A stretch of DNA of 34,887 nucleotides from Phocaeicola sp. (GTDB lineage Bacteria; Bacteroidota; Bacteroidia; Bacteroidales; Bacteroidaceae). Shown here in pieces: positions 1 through 7,394 of the stretch. Every line of letters starts with the position of its first letter. Position 1 is the stretch's first letter. The stretch spans positions 1 to 34,887 of the forward strand of contig JAHHQV010000024.1 of NCBI GenBank assembly GCA_020026175.1. The letters are read 5' to 3'. The translations under genes were made by a program, and so were the position numbers. A model generated the notes under the pieces. It did no database searches. It was given only the letters and a program-made list of their open reading frames with translations, and was not told the origin of the DNA.

Positions 1-86
1 AGAACTGTAACAGCATCGCCGTTTTTGCTGTAACAGTCTGCTCCGTTTTTTACAGCAATCACAATTCCAATTTTTTCTTTCATCAT
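1..86 (-). CDS. N-terminal fragment of an unidentified gene, cut by the window edge
   Basis: An open frame starts at ATG 84-86 (a second ATG follows at 81-83) and runs leftward off the window without a stop. The visible 28 residues begin MMKEKIGIVIAVKNGADC. This is too short to assign a family. It points away from the Crp-like gene and lies beyond the 310-350 hairpin. It could be a chance frame, but the beta-strand-like start (IGIVIAV) is protein-like. No promoter match was found upstream. Confidence 0.35.
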   Translation of the reverse strand, partial: MMKEKIGIVIAVKNGADCYSKNGDAVTV

Positions 87-309
87 AAGTATTTTCAGTT
101 TTATAAGTTTCTCTATTTATATTTTGGGTTTTCATTTTTATTCTATATGTGTTAATATGAAATAATATTTAATTTGATTGTGTCAAACATATATATAATA
201 TCCTCAAATACAAACAAACTGAAATTAAAAATATACAATTATTGAATTTACTTAATTTAGATTCAGATTTTATGATACAAAGAAACAAATGTGTGGAAAG
301 TTTCTACAA

Positions 310-350
310 TAAAGGCAGGACACTTTTGTACATCTGGTGACCTGCCTTTA
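310..350. other. Hairpin carrying a solitary inverted iteron; possible terminator
   Basis: Perfect 10-base arms (310-319 and 341-350, TAAAGGCAGG/CCTGCCTTTA) enclose a 21-base loop. A T-rich stretch follows the right arm on the plus strand (ATTATTTTTT). Bases 318-335 (GGACACTTTTGTACATCT) match the reverse complement of the replication iterons at 17 of 18 positions. The hairpin sits just downstream of the Crp-like gene, so it may end leftward transcription. Its U-tract faces right, however. Confidence 0.6.
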
Positions 351-369
351 ATTATTTTTTATGGCTATA

Positions 370-975
370 TTATTTAATTATTTTTTTTCTTGCTTTACTT
401 AAAGCCTGAGGTGTAATGCTTAAATAGCTGGCTATTTCTTTTAATGGAATGATATGTAGAAGTTTACGCTCTTTTTCAAACAACTTTTCATATCTTTCCT
501 GAGCTGACATACAATGAAGTCCTTCTTCTCTCAAAATGCGGTGATGAAGTGATTTCTCCAAATGTATTCTGGCTATTTTATTAAAATTGATGGATTGGTC
601 ATATAAAAGCTTTACCATTTTTCTTTCCATACGCCATAGCTTGCTATTTGTTCCAGCCTTAATGCTATAGTGGGCATTGTGTTTATCAAGGTGCATATAA
701 AAGAAATTTACAAAATTCTTCTCTTCCATGAATCTTGAGTTTATATATCCACCTTTATTATCCGGAAAACAAATATTAAGAAGACCTTCTTCCAAATAAT
801 AGAGATATTCTACCGGTTCACCTTTTTTCAGTAAATATTCTCCTTTACTGATTTTTATCGGTTTAAAGAAATCTTCAAAGAAATCTCTTTCACCAGGCAA
901 AATAGTTACATGTTCATTCAATCCCATCATTTCGATGGTTTCTTCAATAAGTCTAGTTATTTTTCCTGTTGCCAT
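370..975 (-). CDS. Crp/Fnr-family transcriptional regulator
   Basis: A protein of about 201 residues with the Crp/Fnr layout: an N-terminal cyclic-nucleotide-binding-type beta-roll (around GEYLLKKGEPVEYLYYLEEG) and a C-terminal helix-turn-helix (PLKEIASYLSITPQALSKAR). The HTH ends almost at the C-terminus. The family senses small ligands or redox state and binds promoters. No FeS cysteine cluster or clear cNMP-binding arginine is evident, so the signal is unknown. I chose the ATG at 973-975. The open frame extends upstream only from a TTG at 1009-1011, inside an inverted repeat, giving an implausible leader. It is a single gene on the minus strand, downstream of the rep gene but separated by a terminator and a GC-richer inverted-repeat segment. 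Family call is firm; target genes unknown. Confidence 0.85.
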   Translation of the reverse strand: MATGKITRLIEETIEMMGLNEHVTILPGERDFFEDFFKPIKISKGEYLLKKGEPVEYLYYLEEGLLNICFPDNKGGYINSRFMEEKNFVNFFYMHLDKHNAHYSIKAGTNSKLWRMERKMVKLLYDQSINFNKIARIHLEKSLHHRILREEGLHCMSAQERYEKLFEKERKLLHIIPLKEIASYLSITPQALSKARKKIIK

Positions 976-1006
976 ATTATTATATAAATGGCACGGTTCG
1001 GCTGGC

Positions 1007-1121
1007 GCCAAACGAGGAGAGTGGTAAATCCCTACAAAGCGCCGCTTTCCCGCGCCGCATTATTCGGTACGGGTTCGCAACTGCTTTATAGTTTACTTCT
1101 GATACCACTCTTCCGTTTGGC
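1007..1121. repeat. 115-bp segment flanked by near-perfect 19/20-base inverted repeats
   Basis: The left arm (1007-1026) starts GCCAAACG and ends GAGTGGTA. The right arm (1103-1121) is its reverse complement apart from a one-base bulge and one mismatch. The 76-base interior is GC-richer than its AT-rich surroundings. No ORF and no convincing target-site duplication is visible. It could be a MITE-like remnant, a recombination site or a structured RNA. Confidence 0.6.
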
Positions 1122-1133
1122 AGTTGTAATATG

Positions 1134-1169
1134 TAAAAAGCGGATTACCTTTTTTAGTGATAATCCGCT
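1134..1169 (-). terminator. Rho-independent terminator of the rep gene
   Basis: The stem AGCGGATTA/TAATCCGCT (1139-1147 and 1161-1169) is perfect. Read leftward it is followed directly by a T run (1134-1138). It lies about 20 bases beyond the stop codon of the replication gene, which ends at 1190. Confidence 0.75.
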
Positions 1170-1189
1170 ACAAAAATACAATATTTTTT

Positions 1190-2323
1190 TTATAAAATAT
1201 CCGTCAAGTTTATAATCTTTTCTTTAGGTGCTGTTTTGAGAACTTTTATATAAGTACTGATATAAACATCTATTTTGTCCTGTTTGTCTTCCTCACCATA
1301 TAACCATTGGTTAAACTCTTCAAACATTTCACCTGTTCCAAAGTTAAGGGCATCTTCATATTTGTACATGGATGGAGTTTGCACTCCTATCTTCTTCAAA
1401 TATAACTGTTTCAGTCCTTCATAGAACTGCGAACTTATAATCGCTTTTACCCTTTCATCAAAATATTCCAGTGTTTCGTCAGCAAACATAAACCTTATGC
1501 TATATGCCCATTTTTCACCTTCTCTTTTAACGAATTCATACGAGAATTTTGTTTTATCCAGATTTTTAATAATGGCATTCAGTATGGTTGCAACCTTTTT
1601 CTTTCTATCATGATTATTTGTAATGTTTACTTCAAAACATTTAGCAAGATCATCTACGGTAACTATAAATTCAGGTCTACTCCCATTCTGTACCTTATAC
1701 TTTATAAGATATATCATCTTTGCCAAATTAAGGTAAAATTTCCTGTAGCCTTTTCTGTTAGGAAGACTTCTATAGTCTTTTAGGTCAATCAGATTATAAC
1801 CGTTAAAAAGAGTGTGCATCAGATCTTTACTCAAATTTACCTTATACATTCGTTTGGTCTTTTTCTGAGTCAGAAAGTTATCTTTTATTTCAAAACTTTC
1901 TAATATCTGGATAAATTTATATTTGGTTACTCCTGAATGATTATATGCTACACTAAGTGTATTTTTTCCCAAACTGTATAAAGCAGATTCAAAAACCGTT
2001 TCAATGGGATGTTCAATCTTTTCTCCATCACAGTATGTATAGTAAATCGGATTGTTTGCACCGAATGTACTTTTCTTTTGCTCTTCAGTAAGTTTTTTCT
2101 GCAATCTTGTTCTGGTGTATCCCATAGTTTTGCAAAAATCCTCCATTGAAAACCACGTATCTCCGAATAAATCTTTCATCTGAGCTCTTCCGGCATATAT
2201 TATTATATCGGACATAATAGTCCCCCCTGACTCTAAAAGCATATCAAGATTTTCTCCATTATATGCCTCTCCCAATGGCCTTGGTACACGACTTAGTTCT
2301 TTATGTTCTTCGCTTTCTAACAT
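1190..2323 (-). CDS. Plasmid replication initiator protein (iteron-type Rep)
   Basis: A protein of 377 residues. Two winged-helix-like parts are visible. The second (about residues 190-290) has the hydrophobic pattern of Rep_3-type initiators: a basic start, a helix (KFYLNLAKMIYLIKYK), a helix-turn-helix (VTVDDLAKCFEV), a long helix and a beta hairpin (KWAYSIRFMF). Such proteins bind iterons, melt the origin and recruit host helicase. Identification rests mainly on context: eight iterons lie directly behind the gene, and a palindrome sits in its promoter, as expected for autoregulated Rep genes. The ATG at 2321-2323 is preferred because a -7 box lies 17 bases upstream. An internal Met37 (2213-2215) is the alternative. 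Partition and mobilization genes nearby support a plasmid. Confidence 0.75.
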   Translation of the reverse strand: MLESEEHKELSRVPRPLGEAYNGENLDMLLESGGTIMSDIIIYAGRAQMKDLFGDTWFSMEDFCKTMGYTRTRLQKKLTEEQKKSTFGANNPIYYTYCDGEKIEHPIETVFESALYSLGKNTLSVAYNHSGVTKYKFIQILESFEIKDNFLTQKKTKRMYKVNLSKDLMHTLFNGYNLIDLKDYRSLPNRKGYRKFYLNLAKMIYLIKYKVQNGSRPEFIVTVDDLAKCFEVNITNNHDRKKKVATILNAIIKNLDKTKFSYEFVKREGEKWAYSIRFMFADETLEYFDERVKAIISSQFYEGLKQLYLKKIGVQTPSMYKYEDALNFGTGEMFEEFNQWLYGEEDKQDKIDVYISTYIKVLKTAPKEKIINLTDIL

Positions 2324-2339
2324 CAGTATTCTTTTAAGG

Positions 2340-2347
2340 CAAAGGTA
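2340..2347 (-). promoter_or_regulatory. Promoter -7 box of rep
   Basis: TACCTTTG on the minus strand matches the Bacteroides -7 consensus TAnnTTTG. It predicts a start near 2333 and a 10-base leader. No good -33 TTTG was found, which would fit a controlled promoter. Confidence 0.6.
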
Positions 2348-2362
2348 ATATTTTTCCCTATA

Positions 2363-2389
2363 ATTTAGTGTATATTCTATACACTAAAT
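2363..2389. promoter_or_regulatory. Perfect 12-base palindromic operator in the rep promoter
   Basis: Arms ATTTAGTGTATA (2363-2374) and TATACACTAAAT (2378-2389) are separated by TTC. The site covers the -33 region of rep. In iteron plasmids Rep dimers repress at such inverted sites. The AGTGT within each arm resembles part of the iteron, so Rep is the likely ligand. Confidence 0.6.
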
Positions 2390-2411
2390 ATCTATGATTT
2401 AAATAATTAAC

Positions 2412-2749
2412 TTTTAGATGTACATAAGTGTCCGATGTTTATATTCATATTGAGGTTTCCATTACACTTTCAAATACAATTCCAGATGTACATAAGTGTC
2501 CCGAACATATATTAATACCATTTTTTAGATGTACATAAGTGTCCCGACTGCAAGTTTTAGATGTACATAAGTATCCCGACTATAAGTTTTAGATGTACAT
2601 AAGTGTCCCGACTATAAGTTTTAGATGTACATAAGTGTCCCATTACACTTTTAGATGTACATAAGTGTCCCGACTATAAGTTTCCAAAATCTTTATCAGA
2701 ACGCCTATAAACACTTTTTTGATAAAGCTAGATGTATAGAAGTGTCCCA
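2412..2749 (+). repeat. Replication origin iterons (8 direct copies)
   Basis: The unit is TTTTAGATGTACATAAGTGT followed by CCCG. Copies begin near 2412, 2480, 2523, 2555, 2587, 2619, 2649 and 2726. The middle copies are spaced 32, 32, 32 and 30 bases, about three helical turns, and share linkers such as ACTATAAG. The first, fourth, sixth and last copies carry one to three changes or a shorter 3' end. This defines the likely origin, with AT-rich DNA at 2377-2411 as a melting region. No clear DnaA box was found. The rest of the gap (2750-2945) shows nothing recognisable. Confidence 0.9.
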
Positions 2750-2945
2750 CATAATCCTAATATCCTAAAAACCTAAATAAAGAAATGCTTCGACTTGTGT
2801 AAACGTACTTTCGGAAAAATATTTTATGAGTGCCTATTGGTGGTATTCGTATAATTTAACACTTTATAGGTATCCATGTTCTTACTGTTAATCTGCATTC
2901 ATCATCAGCAGAAGGGTTATCATAGTTTTTATGGTGTGCAATTTT

Positions 2946-2975
2946 TTTGCATACTGCAATTTTTCATTATATTTG
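2946..2975 (+). promoter_or_regulatory. Promoter of the WYL regulator gene
   Basis: TTTG (2946-2949), an 18-base spacer and TATATTTG (2968-2975) match the Bacteroides -33/-7 pattern. The predicted start lies about 12 bases before the ATG at 2994. A direct repeat TGCAATTTTT flanks the -33 element and could be an operator. Confidence 0.65.
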
Positions 2976-2993
2976 CATAAATAATCACATCTT

Positions 2994-3899
2994 ATGGGAA
3001 AAGCATATAAACGTTATATCTGGTTATTGTTAGCTATATATGTACATAAAAAATTGACTTTTAAAGAACTTTCCAATCTTTGGAGAGAGCATACTTTTTT
3101 TTACAAAGGAAAGCCACTTTCCCTTCGTACCTTTCATCACCATCGTAAAATGATTGAAAACGAATTTGGTATAATAATAGCTTGCGAACATGATAGCAAT
3201 AGATATTTTATTAAAGATTTGGATGTTATCTTAAATGACAGCTATAAGAACTGGGTCTTTAACACTAAAATAATTGAATCCGTTCTTGATGAAGGATATT
3301 ACAATGAAACCATAAAACTACCAGATTTATCATTGGGACTTGAATTTTTTTCATCTATTATGGATTGCATAGAAAATGGACATGAAGTTAAACTATTCTA
3401 TCAGGATAATAGAGGTTTTGAAACAGTATCTTGCTTAAGTCCGCTAGGAATTAAATATCATAGAAATAGATGGTATGTACTCGGCTTTTACAACGGTACA
3501 GATATTATATCAATACCCTTCGATTCTATTTCCAAAGGAGAAATTACTTTAAATGGGAATAAATTTAATAATGCAGGTTTTCGTATCAACGAAATTCTTA
3601 AAAATTCTATAGGTATAGATATACCTATAGATAGGAATGGAAAAAATAAACCGGAAACTGTGACTCTTAAAGCCTTTGGAAAATTTGCGGATTATCTGAG
3701 AAATCACCCGTTTCACCCTTCTCAAGTTGAAATAAACAGTTTTTCTCAATCAACAACTTTCGAGTATAAACTCTATATAACTGAAGAACTTGTAAATGAA
3801 ATACTTCTCCTGGGCGATAAAGTTAAAGTGATTTATCCTTCCTTACTTCAGGATAAACTTATGAGAAAATTGGATAGTATAAAAAAGATATATCTTTAA
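2994..3899 (+). CDS. WYL-domain transcriptional regulator
   Basis: A protein of 301 residues. The N-terminal part (about 1-75) is a helix-turn-helix of the kind found in Bacteroidota WYL proteins. The WYL domain occupies roughly 120-200 and contains the diagnostic HRNRWYVLGFYNG followed by a short beta strand (ISIPFDSI). A C-terminal WCX-like extension follows. WYL domains bind nucleic acid or nucleotide ligands and often control mobile-element or defence genes. The gene has its own promoter, is transcribed toward the ATPase gene 3982-5316 and shares a strong terminator with it. That arrangement suggests, but does not prove, a functional link. Confidence 0.85.
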   Translation: MGKAYKRYIWLLLAIYVHKKLTFKELSNLWREHTFFYKGKPLSLRTFHHHRKMIENEFGIIIACEHDSNRYFIKDLDVILNDSYKNWVFNTKIIESVLDEGYYNETIKLPDLSLGLEFFSSIMDCIENGHEVKLFYQDNRGFETVSCLSPLGIKYHRNRWYVLGFYNGTDIISIPFDSISKGEITLNGNKFNNAGFRINEILKNSIGIDIPIDRNGKNKPETVTLKAFGKFADYLRNHPFHPSQVEINSFSQSTTFEYKLYITEELVNEILLLGDKVKVIYPSLLQDKLMRKLDSIKKIYL

Positions 3900-3950
3900 A
3901 AAATAAATCGTATCTTCAAAAACAAAGTTTGAGGATACGATTTATTTTTT
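3898..3950. terminator. Bidirectional terminator between two convergent genes
   Basis: A 23-base stem (3898-3920 with 3928-3950) has a single G-T-type mismatch and a 7-base loop. A-runs on the left arm and T-runs on the right arm give a U-tract in both directions. It serves the WYL gene (rightward) and the ATPase gene (leftward). Confidence 0.85.
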
Positions 3951-3981
3951 ATTATATATAACTATATTCCAGATATTTAAA

Positions 3982-5316
3982 TTACATATCTTCTATTGTA
4001 AAACATTTGGTATCAATAGTATTTCTAAAAAACAGTTTTGTTCTAAGCAATTCAACTTTTTGCTGAAACAGTTCTGGTTTGAAATTTTTCCTTTGTCTCT
4101 TTACCTCTCCTACCAACACTCTTTTGTTATCTGTATGAACAGCTACTATATCTACCTCATTCTGTGGTGTATCTTTTCCTTTTGATGTTTCCCACCATGA
4201 ACCGATATTCCGATATATCATTTGCTCTGATAGTTTTTGTCTGAAATATCTTTCTAATACCATTCCTGAATAGGTAGGATAATCAGCTTTTATAAGTTCA
4301 GCCAATCCTTTTAAGTTTCCAGATTCTATAAAATCCCTGTTTCTATTTACATATCTGAACCAAAAACGCAGGAAATTGTCTGCTATTTCATATCTGACAG
4401 TCTGTGTTCCGTCTTTAGATAGTATAGGCCGTTTCCGGCTCACCACTGCATAGTCTTCTTCAAGTCTTTTCATCTGCCCGCCAATGCTGCTGCCTGTAAA
4501 TAAAGAAAGTATTTCGGCCATCGTATTGCGTCCTGATGCTATGGATGCAAGAATGGAATAATAATTACCGTATTTCTTTCCAAATTCCTGTATCAGGAGA
4601 AAATCCCCTTCGTCTAAAAAAAATGAATCCGGTCTTAGCATTAAATCAACCATATCAGGCATTGTATATGCACCACCCTCTAATAGCAATTCAACATATT
4701 TTGGTACACCTCCGGTAAAGGTATACAACGCCAACAGATCTTCATTGGTATAGTCTGGATTGAACTCATAAAGGATCTCTTTAAGTACGTCTGTTGTAAA
4801 TGGCATAATTTTCATGTGTCTGTCTGCTCTTCCATATAGAGGCTCTCTTGCATCCTTAAATATTCTATGCATCAGAGTATATACGGACCCACTTACAATC
4901 AGATTGACATGTGTAACATCCTTGTATCTGTCCCATACATCTTGTATCTCACTGAAAACTGATTCGTTTATATAGAAGAATTCCTGAAATTCATCTATCA
5001 CAAGATTAAAATTCCTGTTCTTGCCAATCTCCATCAATGTGGTAAATATATTGATAAATGAACCGGAACTGTCTGAAAAGTGCATTCCAAGTGATGTCCT
5101 TATGACTTCTGTAAACTTTTCACAAAGTTCCCCTTCGTTCTTCCTTGCTACAAAAAGGTATACTGTAGGTGTATTTTCGCAGCTTTTGAGTATAAGTTTG
5201 GTTTTTCCTACACGTCTTCTACCGGTAACTACAGTAAAACGTGAATGATCATCGAATGATTGCTTCTGTAACTCCAGCAGCATTCGTAATTCTTCTTTTC
5301 GATTGTAAAACTTCAT
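3982..5316 (-). CDS. AAA ATPase with C-terminal PD-(D/E)XK nuclease-like domain (ATPase_2/DUF234 type)
   Basis: A protein of 444 residues. Walker A is TGRRRVGKTK (31-40) and Walker B is LVIDE (105-109). A wHTH-like middle part follows. The C-terminus has the nuclease core: E387 and D389 in NEVDIVAVH, then E404-x-K406 in GEVK. This architecture is the widespread 'archaeal-type ATPase' family (ATPase_2 plus DUF234), common on mobile elements in Bacteroidota and of unsettled function. Candidate roles include DNA maintenance or defence. All catalytic residues are present, so it looks active. It converges on the WYL gene. No clear promoter match was found in the 111-base gap before the partition operon. 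Confidence 0.85.
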   Translation of the reverse strand: MKFYNRKEELRMLLELQKQSFDDHSRFTVVTGRRRVGKTKLILKSCENTPTVYLFVARKNEGELCEKFTEVIRTSLGMHFSDSSGSFINIFTTLMEIGKNRNFNLVIDEFQEFFYINESVFSEIQDVWDRYKDVTHVNLIVSGSVYTLMHRIFKDAREPLYGRADRHMKIMPFTTDVLKEILYEFNPDYTNEDLLALYTFTGGVPKYVELLLEGGAYTMPDMVDLMLRPDSFFLDEGDFLLIQEFGKKYGNYYSILASIASGRNTMAEILSLFTGSSIGGQMKRLEEDYAVVSRKRPILSKDGTQTVRYEIADNFLRFWFRYVNRNRDFIESGNLKGLAELIKADYPTYSGMVLERYFRQKLSEQMIYRNIGSWWETSKGKDTPQNEVDIVAVHTDNKRVLVGEVKRQRKNFKPELFQQKVELLRTKLFFRNTIDTKCFTIEDM

Positions 5317-5427
5317 AGGCTGATATTTTTTATATTAAATTCATCCACGGATAAATTATCGCCTGGTGAATTTTACTCTGTATTTAATCTGGTTTCTGTT
5401 ACACTTGATAAATCTGCTATTTTACTT

Positions 5428-5874
5428 TTACAGACTCATATATTTTTTTATAGCGGCCTGTATTTCCTTATTGTATTTTTCAAATGTCAATTCAAGGATA
5501 TTACTTGCCAGAACGTGCATACTGACTCCAGATACATTTGCAAGTCTTTTTAATTTGGCATGAGTCTCTTGCGAAATGCGGATCATCTCTACATCCTTTA
5601 TTTTCCTTTCTTGGAATAACTGGTTATAATCTTCCTTTCGGTTAGCTCCTTTGTTCTTTTCCTTTTCCTCCTGGATTTCTTTGTCTTTTTTTTCCGAAAG
5701 TACATTTTCTTCTGGTTTTACTTCTTCAATAGTTTCCTCTTCCTGTTTTTCTTCAGGCTTTTCTGGTTCAGCATTTATCGTAGAAGCTACATTTTCAGTT
5801 TCCTTTATTTCCTTTTCCATCTTAGACGCATTAGCCAAGAGTTTCTTCATTCCTGTTGATGTCTTGTTAGCCAT
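5428..5874 (-). CDS. DUF3408-like partition/conjugation accessory protein, partner of ParA
   Basis: A protein of 148 residues from the ATG at 5872-5874. The frame continues upstream only to a TTG (5887-5889) that would overlap parA. Residues 15-90 are highly charged and Glu/Lys-rich, probably disordered. The C-terminal 55 residues (VEMIRISQETHAKLKRLANV and following helices) form a ribbon-helix-helix-like DNA-binding fold as in DUF3408 proteins. In Bacteroides elements these follow a ParA gene (TraA/TraB-type pairs). The likely role is centromere binding in segregation. It starts just after the ParA stop and is certainly in the same operon. Confidence 0.75.
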   Translation of the reverse strand: MANKTSTGMKKLLANASKMEKEIKETENVASTINAEPEKPEEKQEEETIEEVKPEENVLSEKKDKEIQEEKEKNKGANRKEDYNQLFQERKIKDVEMIRISQETHAKLKRLANVSGVSMHVLASNILELTFEKYNKEIQAAIKKYMSL

Positions 5875-5875
5875 A

Positions 5876-6568
5876 TTATTCCTCCTCAATATGTTTGCTG
5901 ATTAATTCTATCACTTCCTCACAGAACTGGTCACATGGATGATGATAGTTACTGCTTAATGTTGTTAGATTTCTCTGGTAATCAACTCTTGAATCTTTTA
6001 TGTAATTATCCATGAGCTGAAATGGAAGGTTTTCTTTGTTTTTTATTATTTCCTTAAATTCTAACACATTCGTCATTACTCTATTCATTACACCTCTTAC
6101 TGTTGTCTTCAAACCATTTTCTTTTCTTGCCTTTATGATGTTTTTAAACACATTGTCATAGAAGTACAAGGTTGCACTCAGATCCGTGTTGTTTGGTTCG
6201 AACGGCATGATTACGATGTCTATGAAATGCAATGTCTCTACAACACCGTTTTGCTTAAGGTTTCCCGGAAAGTCAACCAATATGATATCAAAACTCTCTT
6301 TCAGAAATTCAAGCTGGTTGATAAACTCCGAAGAAGATATATTCATCACTTCATATTCTTCTTTCAGATTATTGCTGTCATCACTTTCTGATTGACGAAG
6401 CCTTCCCATTGTATTCTGCATATCGTCAATATCGACCACTCCAATTTTTATGCCGTCCTCTCCCAATGAATGTACATATCCTGCAAATAATGCAGTAAGT
6501 GTTGATTTTCCTACCCCACCTTTTGGGTTCTCAAAAGCTAATGTAACGCCTGGTAAATTTTTTCCCAT
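5876..6568 (-). CDS. parA: ParA-family partition ATPase
   Basis: A protein of 230 residues with the deviant Walker A motif KGGVGKST (16-23), a Walker A' (VVDIDD, 44-49) and a Walker B (IILVDFPGN). Short ParA proteins without an N-terminal HTH (type Ib-like) form ATP-dependent gradients on the nucleoid that segregate plasmids with a small DNA-binding partner, here the DUF3408-like protein just downstream. The start is the ATG at 6566-6568. A -7 box (TAAATTTG on the minus strand) lies 25 bases upstream. Role in plasmid maintenance is secure; the alternative of a conjugation-transfer ParA (TraA) cannot be excluded. Confidence 0.9.
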   Translation of the reverse strand: MGKNLPGVTLAFENPKGGVGKSTLTALFAGYVHSLGEDGIKIGVVDIDDMQNTMGRLRQSESDDSNNLKEEYEVMNISSSEFINQLEFLKESFDIILVDFPGNLKQNGVVETLHFIDIVIMPFEPNNTDLSATLYFYDNVFKNIIKARKENGLKTTVRGVMNRVMTNVLEFKEIIKNKENLPFQLMDNYIKDSRVDYQRNLTTLSSNYHHPCDQFCEEVIELISKHIEEE

Positions 6569-6592
6569 ATGTAATTAAATTATGTTCTTTTG

Positions 6593-6600
6593 CAAATTTA
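6593..6600 (-). promoter_or_regulatory. Promoter -7 box of the parA operon
   Basis: TAAATTTG on the minus strand matches TAnnTTTG. It predicts a start around 6586 and a leader of about 18 bases. Confidence 0.5.
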
Positions 6601-6670
6601 CACTTTTGAAATTAATAAAGCAAGTAATAGCATAATTAATCACGTAAAAAATAAATATATTTATTCATTA

Positions 6671-6876
6671 AGTACATAAGTGATTTATAAATCATGAAAT
6701 TAATAGATTAAAATCATACATAAGAAATAAACAACATAATAGAATAATAAATTAATAATGTAATAAATAAAGTACATAAGTAATTAAGTAATAATGTGAC
6801 GATATTACAAATGTTACACAGTAATATTGTTTCTCATGTAATCCGTTAAGAAGTTACATGTATTACAAATGTTACA
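6671..6876 (+). repeat. Intergenic repeats: iteron cores and a 16-base direct repeat
   Basis: The parA-mobC gap (6569-7075) is AT-rich and has no gene. It contains two iteron cores, GTACATAAGTG at 6672-6682 and GTACATAAGT at 6772-6781. It also holds two copies of TATTACAAATGTTACA (6803-6818 and 6861-6876), with a partial third (ATGTTACA) right after. Candidate partition site or regulatory region. Confidence 0.6.
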
Positions 6877-6994
6877 ATGTTACAGCTGTTGTATTTGAAC
6901 CTGATTTCCCTGTTTTCTTAATCCAGATTAAGTAATTGAATAAAATTCCCCAGTTTTATTGGCTATCATAAGTATCATGTTTATCTTAGTATAC

Positions 6995-7046
6995 GCAAGG
7001 TATGTTTTTGTACGTACAAAAACCACTTGCATCAACCGAGTTGATG
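6995..7046 (+). other. Candidate origin of transfer (oriT)
   Basis: Two adjacent hairpins stand directly upstream of the mobilization genes. The first has a perfect 20-base palindrome GTTTTTGTACGTACAAAAAC (7004-7023), with outer arms GCAAG/CTTGC (6995-6999, 7026-7030). The second is CATCAAC-CGA-GTTGATG (7030-7046). A short direct-repeat-like stretch (7053-7068) follows. Inverted repeats next to mobC and relaxase genes are typical of oriT; the nick site was not identified. Confidence 0.6.
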
Positions 7047-7084
7047 TTTATCGCTCACTTCGTTCACTATAAATATTGAATTAT

Positions 7085-7393
7085 ATGGAATATAAGAGGA
7101 CCGCCAGAGTCGAGTTAAGGCTCACTTTAGAAGAAAAGGATATGCTTGTGAAAAGGGCAAATCAGTGTGATAAAACCGTAGCGCAATACATAAGAGAATT
7201 ATGCCTGAAAGATACAATAGTAACGAAAACTGATATACAAACAGTTATTGAATTGAAGCGTATAGGTAACAACCTTAACCAGATTGCCAAACAAATCAAT
7301 ACCATTCCACAGGATGATATTATAAGGAACTACATGAAGGATATTGATAGTATTTTAGAACAAATAACCCTAATTTCAAAAAAAATATTGTAG
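7085..7393 (+). CDS. mobC: MobC-like relaxosome accessory protein
   Basis: A protein of 102 residues from the ATG at 7085-7087; the frame extends only to a TTG at 7076. The N-terminal half is ribbon-helix-helix-like (RVELRLTLEEKDMLVKRANQ). The C-terminal half has the MobC signature RIGNNLNQIAKQIN (PF05713). MobC proteins bind oriT and open it for the relaxase. The stop codon is one base before the relaxase ATG, so the two genes are an operon. The candidate oriT lies immediately upstream. Confidence 0.85.
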   Translation: MEYKRTARVELRLTLEEKDMLVKRANQCDKTVAQYIRELCLKDTIVTKTDIQTVIELKRIGNNLNQIAKQINTIPQDDIIRNYMKDIDSILEQITLISKKIL

Positions 7394-7394
7394 T

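Noticed and set aside
1007..1121. Inverted repeat as an integron attC site
   Set aside because: The arm ends GCCAAAC/GTTTGGC do not fit the RYYYAAC/GTTRRRY core pattern, and there is no integrase or cassette.
988..1215. Open frame on the plus strand between Crp-like and rep genes
   Set aside because: It crosses an inverted repeat and a terminator, and its composition is implausible for a protein.
2750..2945. DnaA boxes in the origin region
   Set aside because: TGTGTAAAC-like sequence resembles but does not match the TTATCCACA consensus.
6803..6876. Repeats as a CRISPR array
   Set aside because: Only two full copies of 16 bases, no regular spacers and no cas gene.
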